Counted from the first letter of the stretch, positions 1 through 10,357 are shown. The stretch: DNA of 64,000 nt from Algoriphagus sp. (GCF_024305035.1 NZ_JAMWZB010000023.1:22648-86647), one strand, 5' to 3'. Program-made: numbers and translations. Notes: a model not told the origin generated them from the letters alone.

Positions 1-464
1 ATAGTCCTACCGGTTTTGCTGCCTATGGGGGAGATGTTTCGGCTCCGGTTTTCAAAGAAATCGCGGATCGAATTTATGCCTTGGACATCGAGTTGAATCC
101 AAGCAATCAGGAAGGAATCCTTCGTGCAGAAGCCTCCCTATCGACTTTGCCGCAAGTAAAGGCTGGACGAGCGGAAGAACTTTACCAAATCTTGGATCAG
201 CTGGGGATTAAATCCAGTCCAGTCCAGTCCGAAGAATGGGTTAAAACGGTCGCTCAAAATGACCAGGTGCAGTGGAAGGTCAATGATACCGACCAGGCAA
301 CCGTTCCCGATGTATCAGGATTGCCGCTCCGAGATGCGCTTTTCATTCTCGAAAACAAAGGAATAAATGTGAATTACAGTGGAAAAGGGCTGGTTCGTAG
401 TCAGTCAATCCTTCCGGGGACCAATTTGGTCCCAAATACTACCATTAAACTCGTCTTAGGATAA
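1..464 (+). CDS. ftsI: Penicillin-binding protein FtsI/PBP2-type with PASTA domain, C-terminal part only
   Basis: The reading frame is open from the window edge, so only the last ~153 residues are visible. The stop TAA overlaps the murE start by one base (TAATG). The final ~55 residues form a PASTA domain: a VPDVSGLPLRDALFILE-like start, then the S-x-LPGT turn and a KLVLG end. The segment before it (SPTGFAAYGGDVSAPVF) resembles the end of the transpeptidase domain. In this position of a dcw cluster, a PASTA-tailed transpeptidase is the septal peptidoglycan transpeptidase partner of FtsW. The catalytic serine lies upstream of the window, so activity cannot be judged here. Confidence 0.9.
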   Translation, partial: SPTGFAAYGGDVSAPVFKEIADRIYALDIELNPSNQEGILRAEASLSTLPQVKAGRAEELYQILDQLGIKSSPVQSEEWVKTVAQNDQVQWKVNDTDQATVPDVSGLPLRDALFILENKGINVNYSGKGLVRSQSILPGTNLVPNTTIKLVLG

Positions 465-1927
465 TGACCGTGCTCAAAGACATCTTATACAAAGTATCCT
501 TGATTTCTACCACCGGTGATATGGAGGTGGAGATCAAAAATATTGTCTTCGACAGCAGGAAGGTTGAAGAGGGTTCGCTCTTTGTCGCTATTCCTGGTAC
601 ACAGGTAGATGGGCATGAATTTATTCCAAAGGCTATTGAAAATGGTGCCAAAGTGATTGTATGCCAAGAGCTACCTGAGGAGAAATCAACCTCTGTCACC
701 TGGGTGCAGGTGAAGTCAGCGGCACAAGCCTTGGGTATCATGGCATCCAATTTTTACGACAATCCATCTCATCAAATTAAAGTTGTAGCCGTCACCGGTA
801 CTAATGGTAAAACCACTACCGTCACCTTGCTTCATCAACTTTTTACTGCGATGGGTTACAGTACAGGTTTGCTTTCAACGGTTGAGAATAAAATTAAGGA
901 AGAAGTGATTCCTGCGACCCATACCACTCCGGACGCCATCAGTGTGCAGGCCTTGCTTCGAAAAATGGTTGATGCTGGCTGCACGCATTGTTTTATGGAA
1001 GCAAGCTCTCATGCAATTGTTCAAGAGCGGATCGCTGGACTGAAATTGATCGGTGCGGTTTTCACCAACATCAGCCACGATCACTTGGATTATCATCAGA
1101 CTTTTGACGAATACATCAAGGCTAAAAAGAAGTTATTCGACGAACTGCCCAAAGATGCTTTCGCTCTAATCAACGGTGACGATAAGCGGGGGGCGGTCAT
1201 GCTGCAAAACTGCAAGGCAGCCGGTCAATTCTTTGCTTTGAAAAGTCCTGCAGACTTTAAAGCAAAAATCCTATCCAATACGCTTGAAGGTCTGGAATTG
1301 GATATCAACGGACGTCAAGTTTGGTTTCGGCTGATCGGGGCATTTAATGCCTATAATATTCTCGGAGTACTCGGTACGGCTGTCCTTTTGGGCGAAGATG
1401 AGGAGGATGTGATGCAAGTATTATCGGGAATCAGAGGGGCCAAAGGAAGATTTGATCGGATTTCTATTGGTGGCGTGACTGCGATCGTGGATTATGCGCA
1501 TACGCCGGATGCCCTAGAAAATGTGCTTAAAACCATTAATGGGGTTCGCACCGGAGGAGAGCAGCTGATTACAGTAATTGGCTGTGGGGGAAATCGGGAC
1601 AAGACCAAGCGTCCAATCATGGCGAAGCTGGCGGTGCAGGAAAGTGACAAAGCTATTTTGACTTCTGATAATCCTCGGTTTGAGGAGCCTGAGGCCATTC
1701 TTGAGGATATGCAAGCTGGCGTTGGTCCAAGTGATTTCCGTAAAATGCTGACCATTGTAGATCGAAAAGAAGCCATTAAAACTGCATGCATGCTTTCTCA
1801 AGCGGGTGATATCATTTTAATCGCGGGAAAGGGGCATGAAGATTACCAAGAAATAAAAGGAATAAAACACCACTTTGATGATGCAGAAGTGGTTAGTGAA
1901 TTTTTAAACCAATTGACAAAAAAATAA
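464..1927 (+). CDS. murE: UDP-N-acetylmuramoyl-tripeptide synthetase MurE (meso-DAP adding)
   Basis: MurE adds the third stem-peptide residue to UDP-MurNAc-Ala-Glu in the cytoplasm, using ATP. The 487-residue protein has the Mur ligase P-loop TGTNGKTTT at about residues 111-119, the substrate loop SHDHLDYH near 204-211, and a lysine-rich stretch near 220 where the carbamylated lysine lies. The DNPR motif at about 402-405 is the known signature for meso-diaminopimelate rather than lysine. It starts with ATG inside the ftsI stop and is followed one base later by mraY, so translation is probably coupled. Length is normal for the family. Confidence 0.97.
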   Translation: MTVLKDILYKVSLISTTGDMEVEIKNIVFDSRKVEEGSLFVAIPGTQVDGHEFIPKAIENGAKVIVCQELPEEKSTSVTWVQVKSAAQALGIMASNFYDNPSHQIKVVAVTGTNGKTTTVTLLHQLFTAMGYSTGLLSTVENKIKEEVIPATHTTPDAISVQALLRKMVDAGCTHCFMEASSHAIVQERIAGLKLIGAVFTNISHDHLDYHQTFDEYIKAKKKLFDELPKDAFALINGDDKRGAVMLQNCKAAGQFFALKSPADFKAKILSNTLEGLELDINGRQVWFRLIGAFNAYNILGVLGTAVLLGEDEEDVMQVLSGIRGAKGRFDRISIGGVTAIVDYAHTPDALENVLKTINGVRTGGEQLITVIGCGGNRDKTKRPIMAKLAVQESDKAILTSDNPRFEEPEAILEDMQAGVGPSDFRKMLTIVDRKEAIKTACMLSQAGDIILIAGKGHEDYQEIKGIKHHFDDAEVVSEFLNQLTKK

Positions 1928-1928
1928 T

Positions 1929-3140
1929 ATGCTAGAGCCGATTTTTAACTATTTGGATCGAGTACTGGACATCCCGGGTGCGGGGGTGTTTCGCTATATC
2001 TCCTTCCGAGCAGGAATGGCCGCGGTTCTATCGTTGATTATCACGATTACCTTTGGTCATCGGATCATTAATTGGATACGAAATCGTCAAATCGGTGAAA
2101 CCGTCAGGGATCTTGGTTTAGAAGGCCAAAATCAGAAAAAAGGCACTCCGACGATGGGAGGCTTGATGATGATTGCTGCAATTTTGATCCCGACCTTACT
2201 TTTTGGCGATTTAGATAATATCTACATTATTCTGCTCCTAGTGACTACGGTTTGGTTAGGCGGAATTGGCTTTTTGGATGACTACATCAAAGTATTCCGT
2301 AAAAACAAAGAAGGACTTGCAGGAAAATTCAAAATCATCGGTCAGGTAGGCATTGGGATTATAGTCGGAGGAACACTCTATTTCCATGAAGATGTGGTAA
2401 TTAGGGAATTTCAAAATCCTGTCTCCATTGAGGAAGGGGTGGTTGAAACTCCGGCCTACCAAGATGTAAAAGTCGCCAGGACTACCATTCCTTTTGTCAA
2501 AAATAACGAGCTCGATTACGAAGTTATTTTGGGCTTTTTAGGAGAAAGCATGACTCCGGTACTCTACATTTTGGTGGTAATTTTCATCATTACCGCTGTT
2601 TCCAATGGCGCCAACATCACTGACGGGATCGATGGATTGGCAGCGGGTACCTCGGCAATTATCGGGTTGACCATTGCAATTTTTGCCTACTTAAGCGGAA
2701 ATGCCATTTTCTCCCAATACCTCAACATCATGTACATCCCCAACTCTGGGGAGCTAGTGATTTTTGCCTCTGCTTTTATTGGAGCTTGTATCGGGTTTCT
2801 TTGGTACAATGCCTATCCGGCTCAGGTTTTTATGGGAGACACGGGATCTCTGATGCTAGGAGGAGTGATTGCGGTTTTGGCGTTGACCCTGCGCAAGGAA
2901 CTTCTCATTCCGATCATGTGCGGAATTTTTGTCATCGAAAATCTCAGCGTCGTGATGCAAGTGAGCTATTTCAAGTACACGAAGAAAAAATACGGGGAGG
3001 GTAAACGGATTTTCCTGATGTCACCACTTCATCACCACTATCAAAAGAAAAATATACCGGAAGCAAAAATTGTCACGCGGTTTTGGATCGTAGGGATACT
3101 CCTTGCAGTCATCACCTTGGCCACGTTAAAATTGAGATAA
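1929..3140 (+). CDS. mraY: Phospho-N-acetylmuramoyl-pentapeptide transferase MraY
   Basis: MraY is the integral membrane enzyme that transfers phospho-MurNAc-pentapeptide to undecaprenyl phosphate, making lipid I. Family motifs are clear: the DDYIK aspartates at about 117-118, [12 protein letters not shown] at about 229-240, [12 protein letters not shown], and the histidine-rich [10 protein letters not shown] near the C-terminus. At 403 residues it is longer than the ~360-residue E. coli protein, because of an extra segment at roughly 157-205 between membrane helices. That insertion is familiar in Bacteroidota MraY. It begins one base after murE and ends 7 bases before murD. Confidence 0.97.
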   Translation: MLEPIFNYLDRVLDIPGAGVFRYISFRAGMAAVLSLIITITFGHRIINWIRNRQIGETVRDLGLEGQNQKKGTPTMGGLMMIAAILIPTLLFGDLDNIYIILLLVTTVWLGGIGFLDDYIKVFRKNKEGLAGKFKIIGQVGIGIIVGGTLYFHEDVVIREFQNPVSIEEGVVETPAYQDVKVARTTIPFVKNNELDYEVILGFLGESMTPVLYILVVIFIITAVSNGANITDGIDGLAAGTSAIIGLTIAIFAYLSGNAIFSQYLNIMYIPNSGELVIFASAFIGACIGFLWYNAYPAQVFMGDTGSLMLGGVIAVLALTLRKELLIPIMCGIFVIENLSVVMQVSYFKYTKKKYGEGKRIFLMSPLHHHYQKKNIPEAKIVTRFWIVGILLAVITLATLKLR

Positions 3141-3147
3141 GAAACAA

Positions 3148-4500
3148 ATGAAAACCATCGCCATCATAGGAGCCGGAGAAAGCGGATTGGGAGCAGCAAT
3201 GCTAGCCAAGCGGGTGGGGTATGGCCTTTTTGTTTCTGAAAAGGGAATGATATCAGCGGAACGTAAAAACCTCCTTGAAGCGAATGGTATCCCTTATGAA
3301 GAGGGGGGGCATTCGGAAGAAAAAGTACTCGACGCAGATATGATTATCAAAAGTCCGGGAATCCCCAATCAAGTATCAATTATCAGCAAAGCACTAGACA
3401 AAGGAATTGCGGTGGTTGATGAATTGGAATTTGCACATCATTTCTCCAATGGAAAAACCATCGCCATCACCGGAACTAATGGAAAAACCACCACTACACT
3501 ACTTACCTATCATCTTTTGAAGTCTGCTGGAATCGATGTGGGGTTGGCAGGAAATGTAGGCAAAAGCTGGGCAGGTCAGCTGATTCAAGGAGATCATGAC
3601 TGGTGGGTGATCGAGTGTAGTAGCTTTCAGATAGATGGAATGCAGGCCTTTCGACCAGATGTGGCCATCTTGACCAATATCACCCCCGATCATTTAGATC
3701 GATACGAGTATCAATTTGATCACTACATCGCTTCTAAATTCAGGCTTTTTCAAGCCCAAAAGCAAAAAGACTATTCCATTTTTCATGCTCAAGATGAAGG
3801 CAGTAAAACGGGGATTAACCGTCAGAAAATTCGCTCCCAGAAATTATGGATTTCGCTGGAACATGAAGTGGAAAATGGAGCATTCGTTCAGGATGGTGAA
3901 TTTGTGATTCGTCTCAAAGGCGAGGAAATACGGGTTCCGGCCAATGTACTCTCCATTAAAGGAAAGCACAATCAGCTGAATGCGCTTTTTGCCCTCACGG
4001 CTGCACGCATCGCAGGTGCGAGCCAAGAGCAAATCCAAGCTGGAATCCAATCCTTTGAAAACGCGCCTCACCGGATGGAGTTTGTCGGTGAAGTGGATGG
4101 TGTCCGGTTTATCAATGACAGTAAAGGTACCAATGTGGAGGCAACCACTTATGCATTGGAAAGCTTTGATCAACCCATCGTGTGGATTGCCGGTGGAGTG
4201 GACAAGGGGAATGATTATACCAGACTAAAAGAACTCGTCAAAAATCGGGTCGTAGCCTTGATCTGCTTGGGAAAAGAAAATCAAAAGTTAAAAACTGCTT
4301 TTGAGCAGGTCATTCCTGAGGTCAGCGAAACAGAGGATATTCAAGAAGCAGTGCGTCGAGGCCTAGAGCTCGCCGGTAGTCAAGGCTTGGTATTGCTTTC
4401 TCCTGCCTGTGCCAGTTTTGACTTATTTAAAAACTATGAAGATCGCGGTAATCAGTTTCGGGAAGCGGTACAAAAATTAAAAATAGAATTAAACGCATGA
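3148..4500 (+). CDS. murD: UDP-N-acetylmuramoylalanine--D-glutamate ligase MurD
   Basis: MurD adds D-glutamate to UDP-MurNAc-L-Ala. The 450-residue protein opens with a Rossmann-like IGAGESGLGAA loop, has the ATP site [11 protein letters not shown] at about 107-117, NITPDHLDRY, and the late NDSKGTNVEATTYAL motif typical of MurD. The C-terminal domain includes LLSPACASFDLFKNYEDRG, another MurD hallmark. The stop overlaps the ftsW start (ATGA), so the two are translationally coupled. No frameshift or missing motif is seen. Confidence 0.97.
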   Translation: MKTIAIIGAGESGLGAAMLAKRVGYGLFVSEKGMISAERKNLLEANGIPYEEGGHSEEKVLDADMIIKSPGIPNQVSIISKALDKGIAVVDELEFAHHFSNGKTIAITGTNGKTTTTLLTYHLLKSAGIDVGLAGNVGKSWAGQLIQGDHDWWVIECSSFQIDGMQAFRPDVAILTNITPDHLDRYEYQFDHYIASKFRLFQAQKQKDYSIFHAQDEGSKTGINRQKIRSQKLWISLEHEVENGAFVQDGEFVIRLKGEEIRVPANVLSIKGKHNQLNALFALTAARIAGASQEQIQAGIQSFENAPHRMEFVGEVDGVRFINDSKGTNVEATTYALESFDQPIVWIAGGVDKGNDYTRLKELVKNRVVALICLGKENQKLKTAFEQVIPEVSETEDIQEAVRRGLELAGSQGLVLLSPACASFDLFKNYEDRGNQFREAVQKLKIELNA

Positions 4501-5672
4501 ACCAGTTTAAAACTTGGATAGATGAGCATTTCAAGGGTGACCCGATTATCTGGGCCATCGTGATCTTGCTGTCTCTTTTCAGTATTCTGGTCGTGTATTC
4601 GGCCACGGGCTCTTTGGCTTACAAGTATGCCGGAGGCAATACCGAGTTGTACCTTTTTAGACACGCTGCTTTAGTTTTTGCCTCTTTGGTGGTGATGTGG
4701 TTTGCCCATAAAGTACCTTATAGAAGCTATGCGCTTTATGCTCGATTAGCCATGTATTTGTCCATGCCGCTCCTTTTGATTACTTACCTTTTTGGTTCTA
4801 ATATCAATGAAGCCAATCGTTGGCTGACCATTCCGGTAATCAATCAAGCTTTTCAGCCTTCAGATTTGGCAAAGTTAGCCTTGATCGCTGCTCTTGCTGC
4901 CATGTTGGCCAAGCGCCAAAACAACATCAAAGATTTCAAATCTACATTCTTGCCCATTATTATCGCTATTGGATTCATTTGTGCATTAATCGGGCTGGCT
5001 AATATGTCCACAGCCATTTTATTGCTTTGTACCTGCCTTTTGATCATGTTTATCGGTCGTGTTCCGGTTAAATATTTGGTAATGGTGGTGATGGTGGGCG
5101 TTTTGGGATTGACCGCTGCTATTTTTCTCGGACAGCGGGGAGACACCTTCCGTTCTCGAATTGAAGATTTTACCGCTTCTTATTCTGATGAAAGTAAAAT
5201 TCCTTTCCAAGCCGAACAGTCATACATCGCGATTGCAACCGGTGGTGTGACAGGAAAAGGTCCCGGAAATTCGGAGCAGCGCAATTCACTACCTCACCCT
5301 TATTCTGATTTTATCTATGCGATTATTATCGAAGAATATGGCATGATCGGAGGCGTGACAGTTTTGTTTCTCTACCTGGCTTTGCTGTATCGAGGGATGC
5401 GGATAGTGGCCAATTCAAATAAAGCATTTGGAGGGCTTCTTTCAGCTGGGTTGAGCTTTGCGCTGGTGATTCAAGCCCTGATTAATATGGCTGTGGCGGT
5501 AGGATTGGGACCGATCACAGGATTACCCTTGCCTTTGCTAAGTATGGGCGGGACTTCCTTGGTCTTTACCGGGATTTCGCTGGGGATCATTCTCAGTGTT
5601 AGCCGCGGAGATCACCAAGATGAAATGCAGACAGGTTCTGCCATGCATAGACCTAAAATGAAAATAGCCTAA
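4497..5672 (+). CDS. ftsW: SEDS-family peptidoglycan glycosyltransferase FtsW
   Basis: FtsW is a polytopic membrane protein of the SEDS family that polymerises lipid II at the septum together with the FtsI-type transpeptidase encoded upstream. The 391-residue protein is mostly hydrophobic, with about ten membrane segments. It has the conserved FQPSDLAKLALI segment near residue 120, the periplasmic-loop PHPYSDFIYAIIIEEYG stretch, and a late GLPLPLLSMGGTSL motif. It overlaps murD by 4 nt, and the murG GTG codon follows directly after its stop. Confidence 0.95.
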   Translation: MNQFKTWIDEHFKGDPIIWAIVILLSLFSILVVYSATGSLAYKYAGGNTELYLFRHAALVFASLVVMWFAHKVPYRSYALYARLAMYLSMPLLLITYLFGSNINEANRWLTIPVINQAFQPSDLAKLALIAALAAMLAKRQNNIKDFKSTFLPIIIAIGFICALIGLANMSTAILLLCTCLLIMFIGRVPVKYLVMVVMVGVLGLTAAIFLGQRGDTFRSRIEDFTASYSDESKIPFQAEQSYIAIATGGVTGKGPGNSEQRNSLPHPYSDFIYAIIIEEYGMIGGVTVLFLYLALLYRGMRIVANSNKAFGGLLSAGLSFALVIQALINMAVAVGLGPITGLPLPLLSMGGTSLVFTGISLGIILSVSRGDHQDEMQTGSAMHRPKMKIA

Positions 5673-6782
5673 GTGAGTACGCCTATTACATATCGTCTAT
5701 TGATCAGCGGAGGAGGGACTGGCGGGCATATTTATCCAGCCATTGCGATAGCCAATGCCTGGATGGAACGTCATCCGGATACGGAGATTCAGTTTGTAGG
5801 AGCTTTGGGCAAAATGGAAATGCAAAAAGTGCCTGAAGCAGGTTTTCCCATTATTGGATTGCCGGTGGCTGGTCTTCAGCGAAGCTTGACAGTAGCTAAT
5901 CTCAGCTTTCCGATCAAGTTATTTAAAAGCCTTCGAAAAGCTTTCCAGATTGTGAAGGAGTTCAATCCTCATGTGGTCATTGGTGTAGGAGGATATGCAA
6001 GCGGACCGGTTTTGTATGCTGCTCAAAAGAAAGGTATCCCCACCTTGATTCAGGAGCAAAATTCCTATGCGGGGCTTACTAATAAAATTCTGGCAAAAAG
6101 GGCCAAGAAAATATGCGTAGCCTATCCAGACATGGAGCAGTTTTTCCCAATTCAGAATTTGGTTTATACCGGAAATCCTGTGCGAAAGGATTTATTGAAG
6201 TTGGATGGAAAGCGTGAAAAAGCACTGCAACATTTTGGACTGGATTCAGAACGTAAAACGGTTTTGATACTGGGTGGATCACTGGGTGCGAGAACGCTGA
6301 ATCAAGGAGTCCTAAAGGACATGGCAGATTTTGACCGAGATGGTTATCAAGTGCTTTGGCAGTCGGGTAAATTCTATTTTAAAGAAATGCGCTCAGAAGT
6401 GGAAAAATCGGGCTTAGCGCATATTCAGTTAAGAGAATTTATCCGCGAAATGGATTTGGCTTACGCGGTTGCTGATGTAATTATTTCCCGAGCAGGTGCT
6501 TTGTCAGTTTCGGAACTGGCACTAGTCGGCAAACCTGTCATTTTCATTCCTTCACCCAATGTGGCCGAAGATCATCAGACCAAGAATGCCATGGCTTTTG
6601 TCAATCACCAGGCCGCCTTGCTCTTAAAGGACGCCGAAGCGGTTGGGCAATTAAAATCGACCATTGACCGAGTCATGGGAGATCCTGAGCTCGAAAGAAA
6701 TCTCGGAAAAAATATAAAAAGTCTAGCAAAGCCGGAGGCGGCCGAAGCCATTATAAATGAAATTGAAAAACTAGTAGCGTGA
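5673..6782 (+). CDS. murG: UDP-N-acetylglucosamine:lipid I transferase MurG (GTG start)
   Basis: MurG is a peripheral inner-membrane GT28 glycosyltransferase that converts lipid I to lipid II. The N-terminus carries the GGGTGGHIYPAIAIA loop (residues ~12-26), followed by GVGGYASGPV and the acceptor-side IQEQNSYAGLTNK segment. The C-terminal half has the donor-site GGSLGAR loop and SRAGALSVSELALVGKP. The start is GTG immediately after the ftsW stop, and no upstream ATG is in frame. The end overlaps the murC start. The 369-residue length is normal. Confidence 0.96.
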   Translation: MSTPITYRLLISGGGTGGHIYPAIAIANAWMERHPDTEIQFVGALGKMEMQKVPEAGFPIIGLPVAGLQRSLTVANLSFPIKLFKSLRKAFQIVKEFNPHVVIGVGGYASGPVLYAAQKKGIPTLIQEQNSYAGLTNKILAKRAKKICVAYPDMEQFFPIQNLVYTGNPVRKDLLKLDGKREKALQHFGLDSERKTVLILGGSLGARTLNQGVLKDMADFDRDGYQVLWQSGKFYFKEMRSEVEKSGLAHIQLREFIREMDLAYAVADVIISRAGALSVSELALVGKPVIFIPSPNVAEDHQTKNAMAFVNHQAALLLKDAEAVGQLKSTIDRVMGDPELERNLGKNIKSLAKPEAAEAIINEIEKLVA

Positions 6783-8185
6783 GTTTTAAAAATATACATA
6801 GCGTTTATTTTCTGGGTATCGGTGGGATCGGGATGAGTGCCCTAGCCCGTTGGTTCCGAAAGGAAGGCTATGCCGTCGCTGGTTATGATAAAACACCTTC
6901 GCCATTGACTGATGAACTCATTGCAGAAGGAATTGAAATTAGTTTTGAGGATAATTCAGAATTGCTGCCCAAGTCGTTTTTGGCTGAGAAGACTAAAGTA
7001 TTGGTAGTATGGACCCCTGCTGTACCTAAAGATTTGCAACTTTTGCAATTTTTTCAGGAAGAGCAATTCACATTGAAAAAGCGCTCGGAAGTTTTAGGAT
7101 TGCTGACTGAAAACCACTACAGTATAGCCGTTGCCGGTACTCATGGAAAAACGACTACCTCCTCCATGATTGCCCATATTTTCAAAGCATCTGGCAGATC
7201 AATCGTGGCATTTTTGGGTGGGATTACCCAAAATTATCAAACCAACCTTGTTCTTCATAAGCAAAAAGGAGAACCTGTAATGGTAGTTGAGGCAGATGAG
7301 TTTGATCGCTCTTTCCTGCGACTCAATCCCAATGAATCGGTCATTACCAGTGTTGATGCGGATCATTTGGATATTTATGGGGATGAGGATCATTTGCTCG
7401 ATGGTTTTAAGGAATTCATTAAAAAATTAAAGAAAAAAGGGCGTCTGTATATTCAACAAAATGCTGCTCAAAAAATGGGTTCGGAAGCCCTTCCATCCAA
7501 GAGATTGACAATTTACGGCCTACGAAGTGAAGCCATTCACGCCGATAATATTCAAGCGAGACCAGGTTCTTTTGTCTTTGATTTTGTTAGTCCTAAAGTC
7601 AGCATCAAAGGCTTGGAGCTTTTCATTCCAGGGTTTCACAATGTGGAAAATGCCTTAGTAGCCATCAGCATCGCTTTAACTAATGAAATTCATCCGGATC
7701 AGATCCGTGAGGCATTGAGCACATTTAAAGGAGTAAGAAGACGATTTGAAATTCATGTAAATGAAGGAGGGAAAATCTTCATTGATGACTACGCACATCA
7801 TCCCGAAGAGATCAGGGCATTTCTAAGTTCTGTCCGAGCAATGTTTCCGACTAAGTATCTGACCGTGGTTTTTCAGCCTCATTTATTTACTCGGACGCGA
7901 GATTTTGCACCGCAATTTTCCGAGAGTCTTTCCTTGGCCGATGAAGTCATTCTCTTAGAAATTTATCCTGCAAGGGAGCTCCCCATTTCAGGTGTAGATT
8001 CTAGTTTGCTTTTGGACGGAATTCAGTCTCAAGTAAAGCAGGTGGTAGAAAAAAGAGACTTGATGGGCCTTTTAGAGGCAAGGGACCCTGAATTGTTGGT
8101 GACACTTGGAGCTGGTGATATTGATCGATTGGTCCCTGCTATAGCCAAATGGACACGTTCACGTACAAACCTCAATGAAGCATGA
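6779..8185 (+). CDS. murC: UDP-N-acetylmuramate--L-alanine ligase MurC (GTG start)
   Basis: MurC performs the first amino-acid addition to UDP-MurNAc. It has the LGIGGIGMSALARW nucleotide loop at the N-terminus, the ATP site AGTHGKTTTSSM, the EADEFDRSF motif, and DADHLDIYGD. A later DDYAHHPEEIRA motif is specific to MurC. The GTG start sits in a GTGA overlap with the murG stop, and the C-terminus overlaps ftsQ by 4 nt. At 468 residues it is a normal length. Confidence 0.96.
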   Translation: MSFKNIHSVYFLGIGGIGMSALARWFRKEGYAVAGYDKTPSPLTDELIAEGIEISFEDNSELLPKSFLAEKTKVLVVWTPAVPKDLQLLQFFQEEQFTLKKRSEVLGLLTENHYSIAVAGTHGKTTTSSMIAHIFKASGRSIVAFLGGITQNYQTNLVLHKQKGEPVMVVEADEFDRSFLRLNPNESVITSVDADHLDIYGDEDHLLDGFKEFIKKLKKKGRLYIQQNAAQKMGSEALPSKRLTIYGLRSEAIHADNIQARPGSFVFDFVSPKVSIKGLELFIPGFHNVENALVAISIALTNEIHPDQIREALSTFKGVRRRFEIHVNEGGKIFIDDYAHHPEEIRAFLSSVRAMFPTKYLTVVFQPHLFTRTRDFAPQFSESLSLADEVILLEIYPARELPISGVDSSLLLDGIQSQVKQVVEKRDLMGLLEARDPELLVTLGAGDIDRLVPAIAKWTRSRTNLNEA

Positions 8186-8940
8186 AGAAAGCCAGGTTAA
8201 AAAAGGTCGTGACATTCGTAACACTCAGTCTGGTATTGATTGGCTTTATTGGCTTTGTCGAGAAACAAAGTTTGTACAAGACCTATCAAGGTCTGGAAGT
8301 ATCAATTGATGGAGAAAGTGGGGTGTATTTCGTAGAAGAATCCGAAGTAAGGAAAATAATCGAAGAGGCTTTTCCAGAATTAAAAGTCGGGTTGAGGCTG
8401 GAGGACATTCCACTTAAAAGTATAGAAGATCGAATTTCAGGTCACCCCTTCGTTAAATTGACCGAGGCCACTGTCGGGCAGAAGGGGATTCTTCATCTTC
8501 GAATCAATCAATATCAGCCAATCGCTCGGATTGCTCGGCCCACTGCTGCGGACGGTTATATTACCAGCGAGGGAAAAGTGGTTCCTACCTCACCTTCTTA
8601 TACTAGCCGAGTATTAATTCTGGAGGGGGCTCATGCCGAAAAATTAATGGAAAAGGGAGATGTGGCCAGTGAAATGCCAGAGTTGATGGACTTGATTCAC
8701 TTCATTTCAGAAGATGAATTTTGGAGGGCCCAAATCACCAGTTTGGAGATCAATTCTCCAACAACTATTCGAATGTATCAGCAGGTAGGCAGTCAGGTGA
8801 TCGATTTTGGAGATGCAAGGAATATTGAGGACAAGTTCAATCGAGTCAAAATTTTCTACGAGGAAATTCTCCCGAGAAAAGGTTGGGATGCCTATGATCG
8901 GGTCAGTGTAAAATTTAAGGATCAAATAGTTTGTGAATAA
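8182..8940 (+). CDS. ftsQ: Cell division protein FtsQ/DivIB-like
   Basis: The 252-residue protein has a short basic N-terminus, one hydrophobic segment (residues ~8-25) and an extracytoplasmic remainder that includes a POTRA-like region, as expected for FtsQ. FtsQ links early cytoplasmic division proteins to the septal synthases. Sequence conservation in the family is low, so the call rests on topology, length and position between murC and ftsA. The ATG overlaps the murC stop (ATGA). Confidence 0.85.
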   Translation: MKKARLKKVVTFVTLSLVLIGFIGFVEKQSLYKTYQGLEVSIDGESGVYFVEESEVRKIIEEAFPELKVGLRLEDIPLKSIEDRISGHPFVKLTEATVGQKGILHLRINQYQPIARIARPTAADGYITSEGKVVPTSPSYTSRVLILEGAHAEKLMEKGDVASEMPELMDLIHFISEDEFWRAQITSLEINSPTTIRMYQQVGSQVIDFGDARNIEDKFNRVKIFYEEILPRKGWDAYDRVSVKFKDQIVCE

Positions 8941-8950
8941 TAGCTTGGAT

Positions 8951-10261
8951 ATGGAAAACGAAAAATTAATTGTCGGTTTGGACATCGGTACCACAAAAAT
9001 TTGTGCCATCGTAGGTCGGAAAAATGAATACGGAAAACTGGAGGTTCTCGGTATGGGAAAGGCGGTCTCTGATGGAGTGGAAAGAGGCGTGGTGACCAAT
9101 ATAGACAAGACTGTCCATGCCATCCAAAAAGCTGTGGAAGAAGCATCTGAAATGGCGGATGTGGAAATCGCCGAGGTAATTGTTGGGATTGCCGGTCAGC
9201 ATATCCAAAGCAAAATTCAAAGTGGAAGCATCATGCGTCCCCCGACCGAAGATGAGATTACTGTTGAAGATGTGCGGAGACTTTCTTCCGAAATGGAAAA
9301 CATCCTTGTGCCTCCGGGTAACCGGATCATCCATGTGATGCCTCAGGCATACACGGTAGACTATGAAGGAGGAATCAAAGATCCTGTAGGAATGTCTGGA
9401 TCTAAGCTAGAGGCCGATTTTCATATCATTACCGCACAAACTACCGCCATAAATAACATTAATCGCTGTGTTCGCAGAGCGGATTTAACTTCCAAGCAGT
9501 TGATCCTAGAGCCTTTAGCGAGTTCCCTTTCCGTTCTTAGTGATGAGGAAAAAGAAGCAGGGGTTTGTCTAGTGGATATCGGTGGAGGTACGACGGATAT
9601 TGCGATTTTTTATGAGAATATTATTCGCCATACCGCTGTGATTCCGCTGGGTGGTAACATCATTACTAAAGACATTAAAGAGGGCTGCATGGTGATGCAA
9701 AATCAAGCCGAGTTGCTGAAAACCCGCTTTGGTAAGGCAATTGCTGAGGAAGCAAATCCCAATGAAATTGTCTCTATTCCCGGTTTAAGAAACAGGCCTC
9801 CGAAAGAAATTTCTATACGGAACTTGGCTTCTATCATACAGGCACGAATGGAGGAAATCATCGAGATCGTTCAGAATGAAATCATGCAAAGCCACCATTA
9901 CAATAAACTGGCAGGGGGGATAGTCATCACTGGAGGAGGTTCTCAGCTTCAGTGTATTTCTCAGCTTTTCGAATACCTCACTGGATTGGATACCCGAATC
10001 GGATATCCCAATGAACACCTTGGAAAATCAGTGATCGATGAAGTCAAAAGTCCCATGTATGCCACTTCTGTAGGGCTTGTTTTGGCCGGATTCAAGGCAC
10101 TGGATGACCGAGAGGAAAACTATAACAAACGAATCGCCAATGGTGGGAATACCATCCGAAAATCTAAAAAAGAATTTAATCCAAAAGATATTTTCCGAAA
10201 CATCGGCGACAAGCTCAAAAGCATCATTCACGATGATATCGGAGACGATAACGATTACTAG
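8951..10261 (+). CDS. ftsA: Cell division protein FtsA (actin-like membrane tether)
   Basis: FtsA is the actin-fold ATPase that anchors FtsZ to the membrane. The N-terminus carries the phosphate-1 loop VGLDIGTTKICAIVG. The second phosphate loop is VDIGGGTTDIAIF near residue 210, and the adenosine motif is VITGGGSQLQ. The SHS2 insertion (EIAEVIVGIAGQHIQS) that marks FtsA is present. I chose ATG at 8951 because it gives the usual MENEKLIVGLDIGTT start. A GTG at 8933, overlapping ftsQ, would add six residues. It is followed by a 96-bp gap with a hairpin before ftsZ. Confidence 0.95.
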   Translation: MENEKLIVGLDIGTTKICAIVGRKNEYGKLEVLGMGKAVSDGVERGVVTNIDKTVHAIQKAVEEASEMADVEIAEVIVGIAGQHIQSKIQSGSIMRPPTEDEITVEDVRRLSSEMENILVPPGNRIIHVMPQAYTVDYEGGIKDPVGMSGSKLEADFHIITAQTTAINNINRCVRRADLTSKQLILEPLASSLSVLSDEEKEAGVCLVDIGGGTTDIAIFYENIIRHTAVIPLGGNIITKDIKEGCMVMQNQAELLKTRFGKAIAEEANPNEIVSIPGLRNRPPKEISIRNLASIIQARMEEIIEIVQNEIMQSHHYNKLAGGIVITGGGSQLQCISQLFEYLTGLDTRIGYPNEHLGKSVIDEVKSPMYATSVGLVLAGFKALDDREENYNKRIANGGNTIRKSKKEFNPKDIFRNIGDKLKSIIHDDIGDDNDY

Positions 10262-10274
10262 GGCTTATGATTGG

Positions 10275-10305
10275 GGGAGATAAGCGGTCCTGCTGCTTAT
10301 TTCCC
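10275..10305 (+). promoter_or_regulatory. Strong hairpin between ftsA and ftsZ
   Basis: GGGAGATAAGC (10275-10285) pairs with GCTTATTTCCC (10295-10305), giving 11 pairs with a single G-U wobble and a 9-base loop. Only a weak TTATT tract follows, so it is not a convincing intrinsic terminator. It could attenuate read-through, protect or process the ftsZ message, or mark where a separate ftsZ promoter begins in the following AT-rich 50 bases. Function is inferred only from position. Confidence 0.6.
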
Positions 10306-10357
10306 TTATTACTCATTCCTTATCAATACGAAATTCTAATTCACCAATACAATAAAT

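Noticed and set aside
8933..8950. GTG start for ftsA overlapping ftsQ
   Set aside because: Possible, but ATG 8951 gives the N-terminus usual for the family, so the shorter form was chosen.
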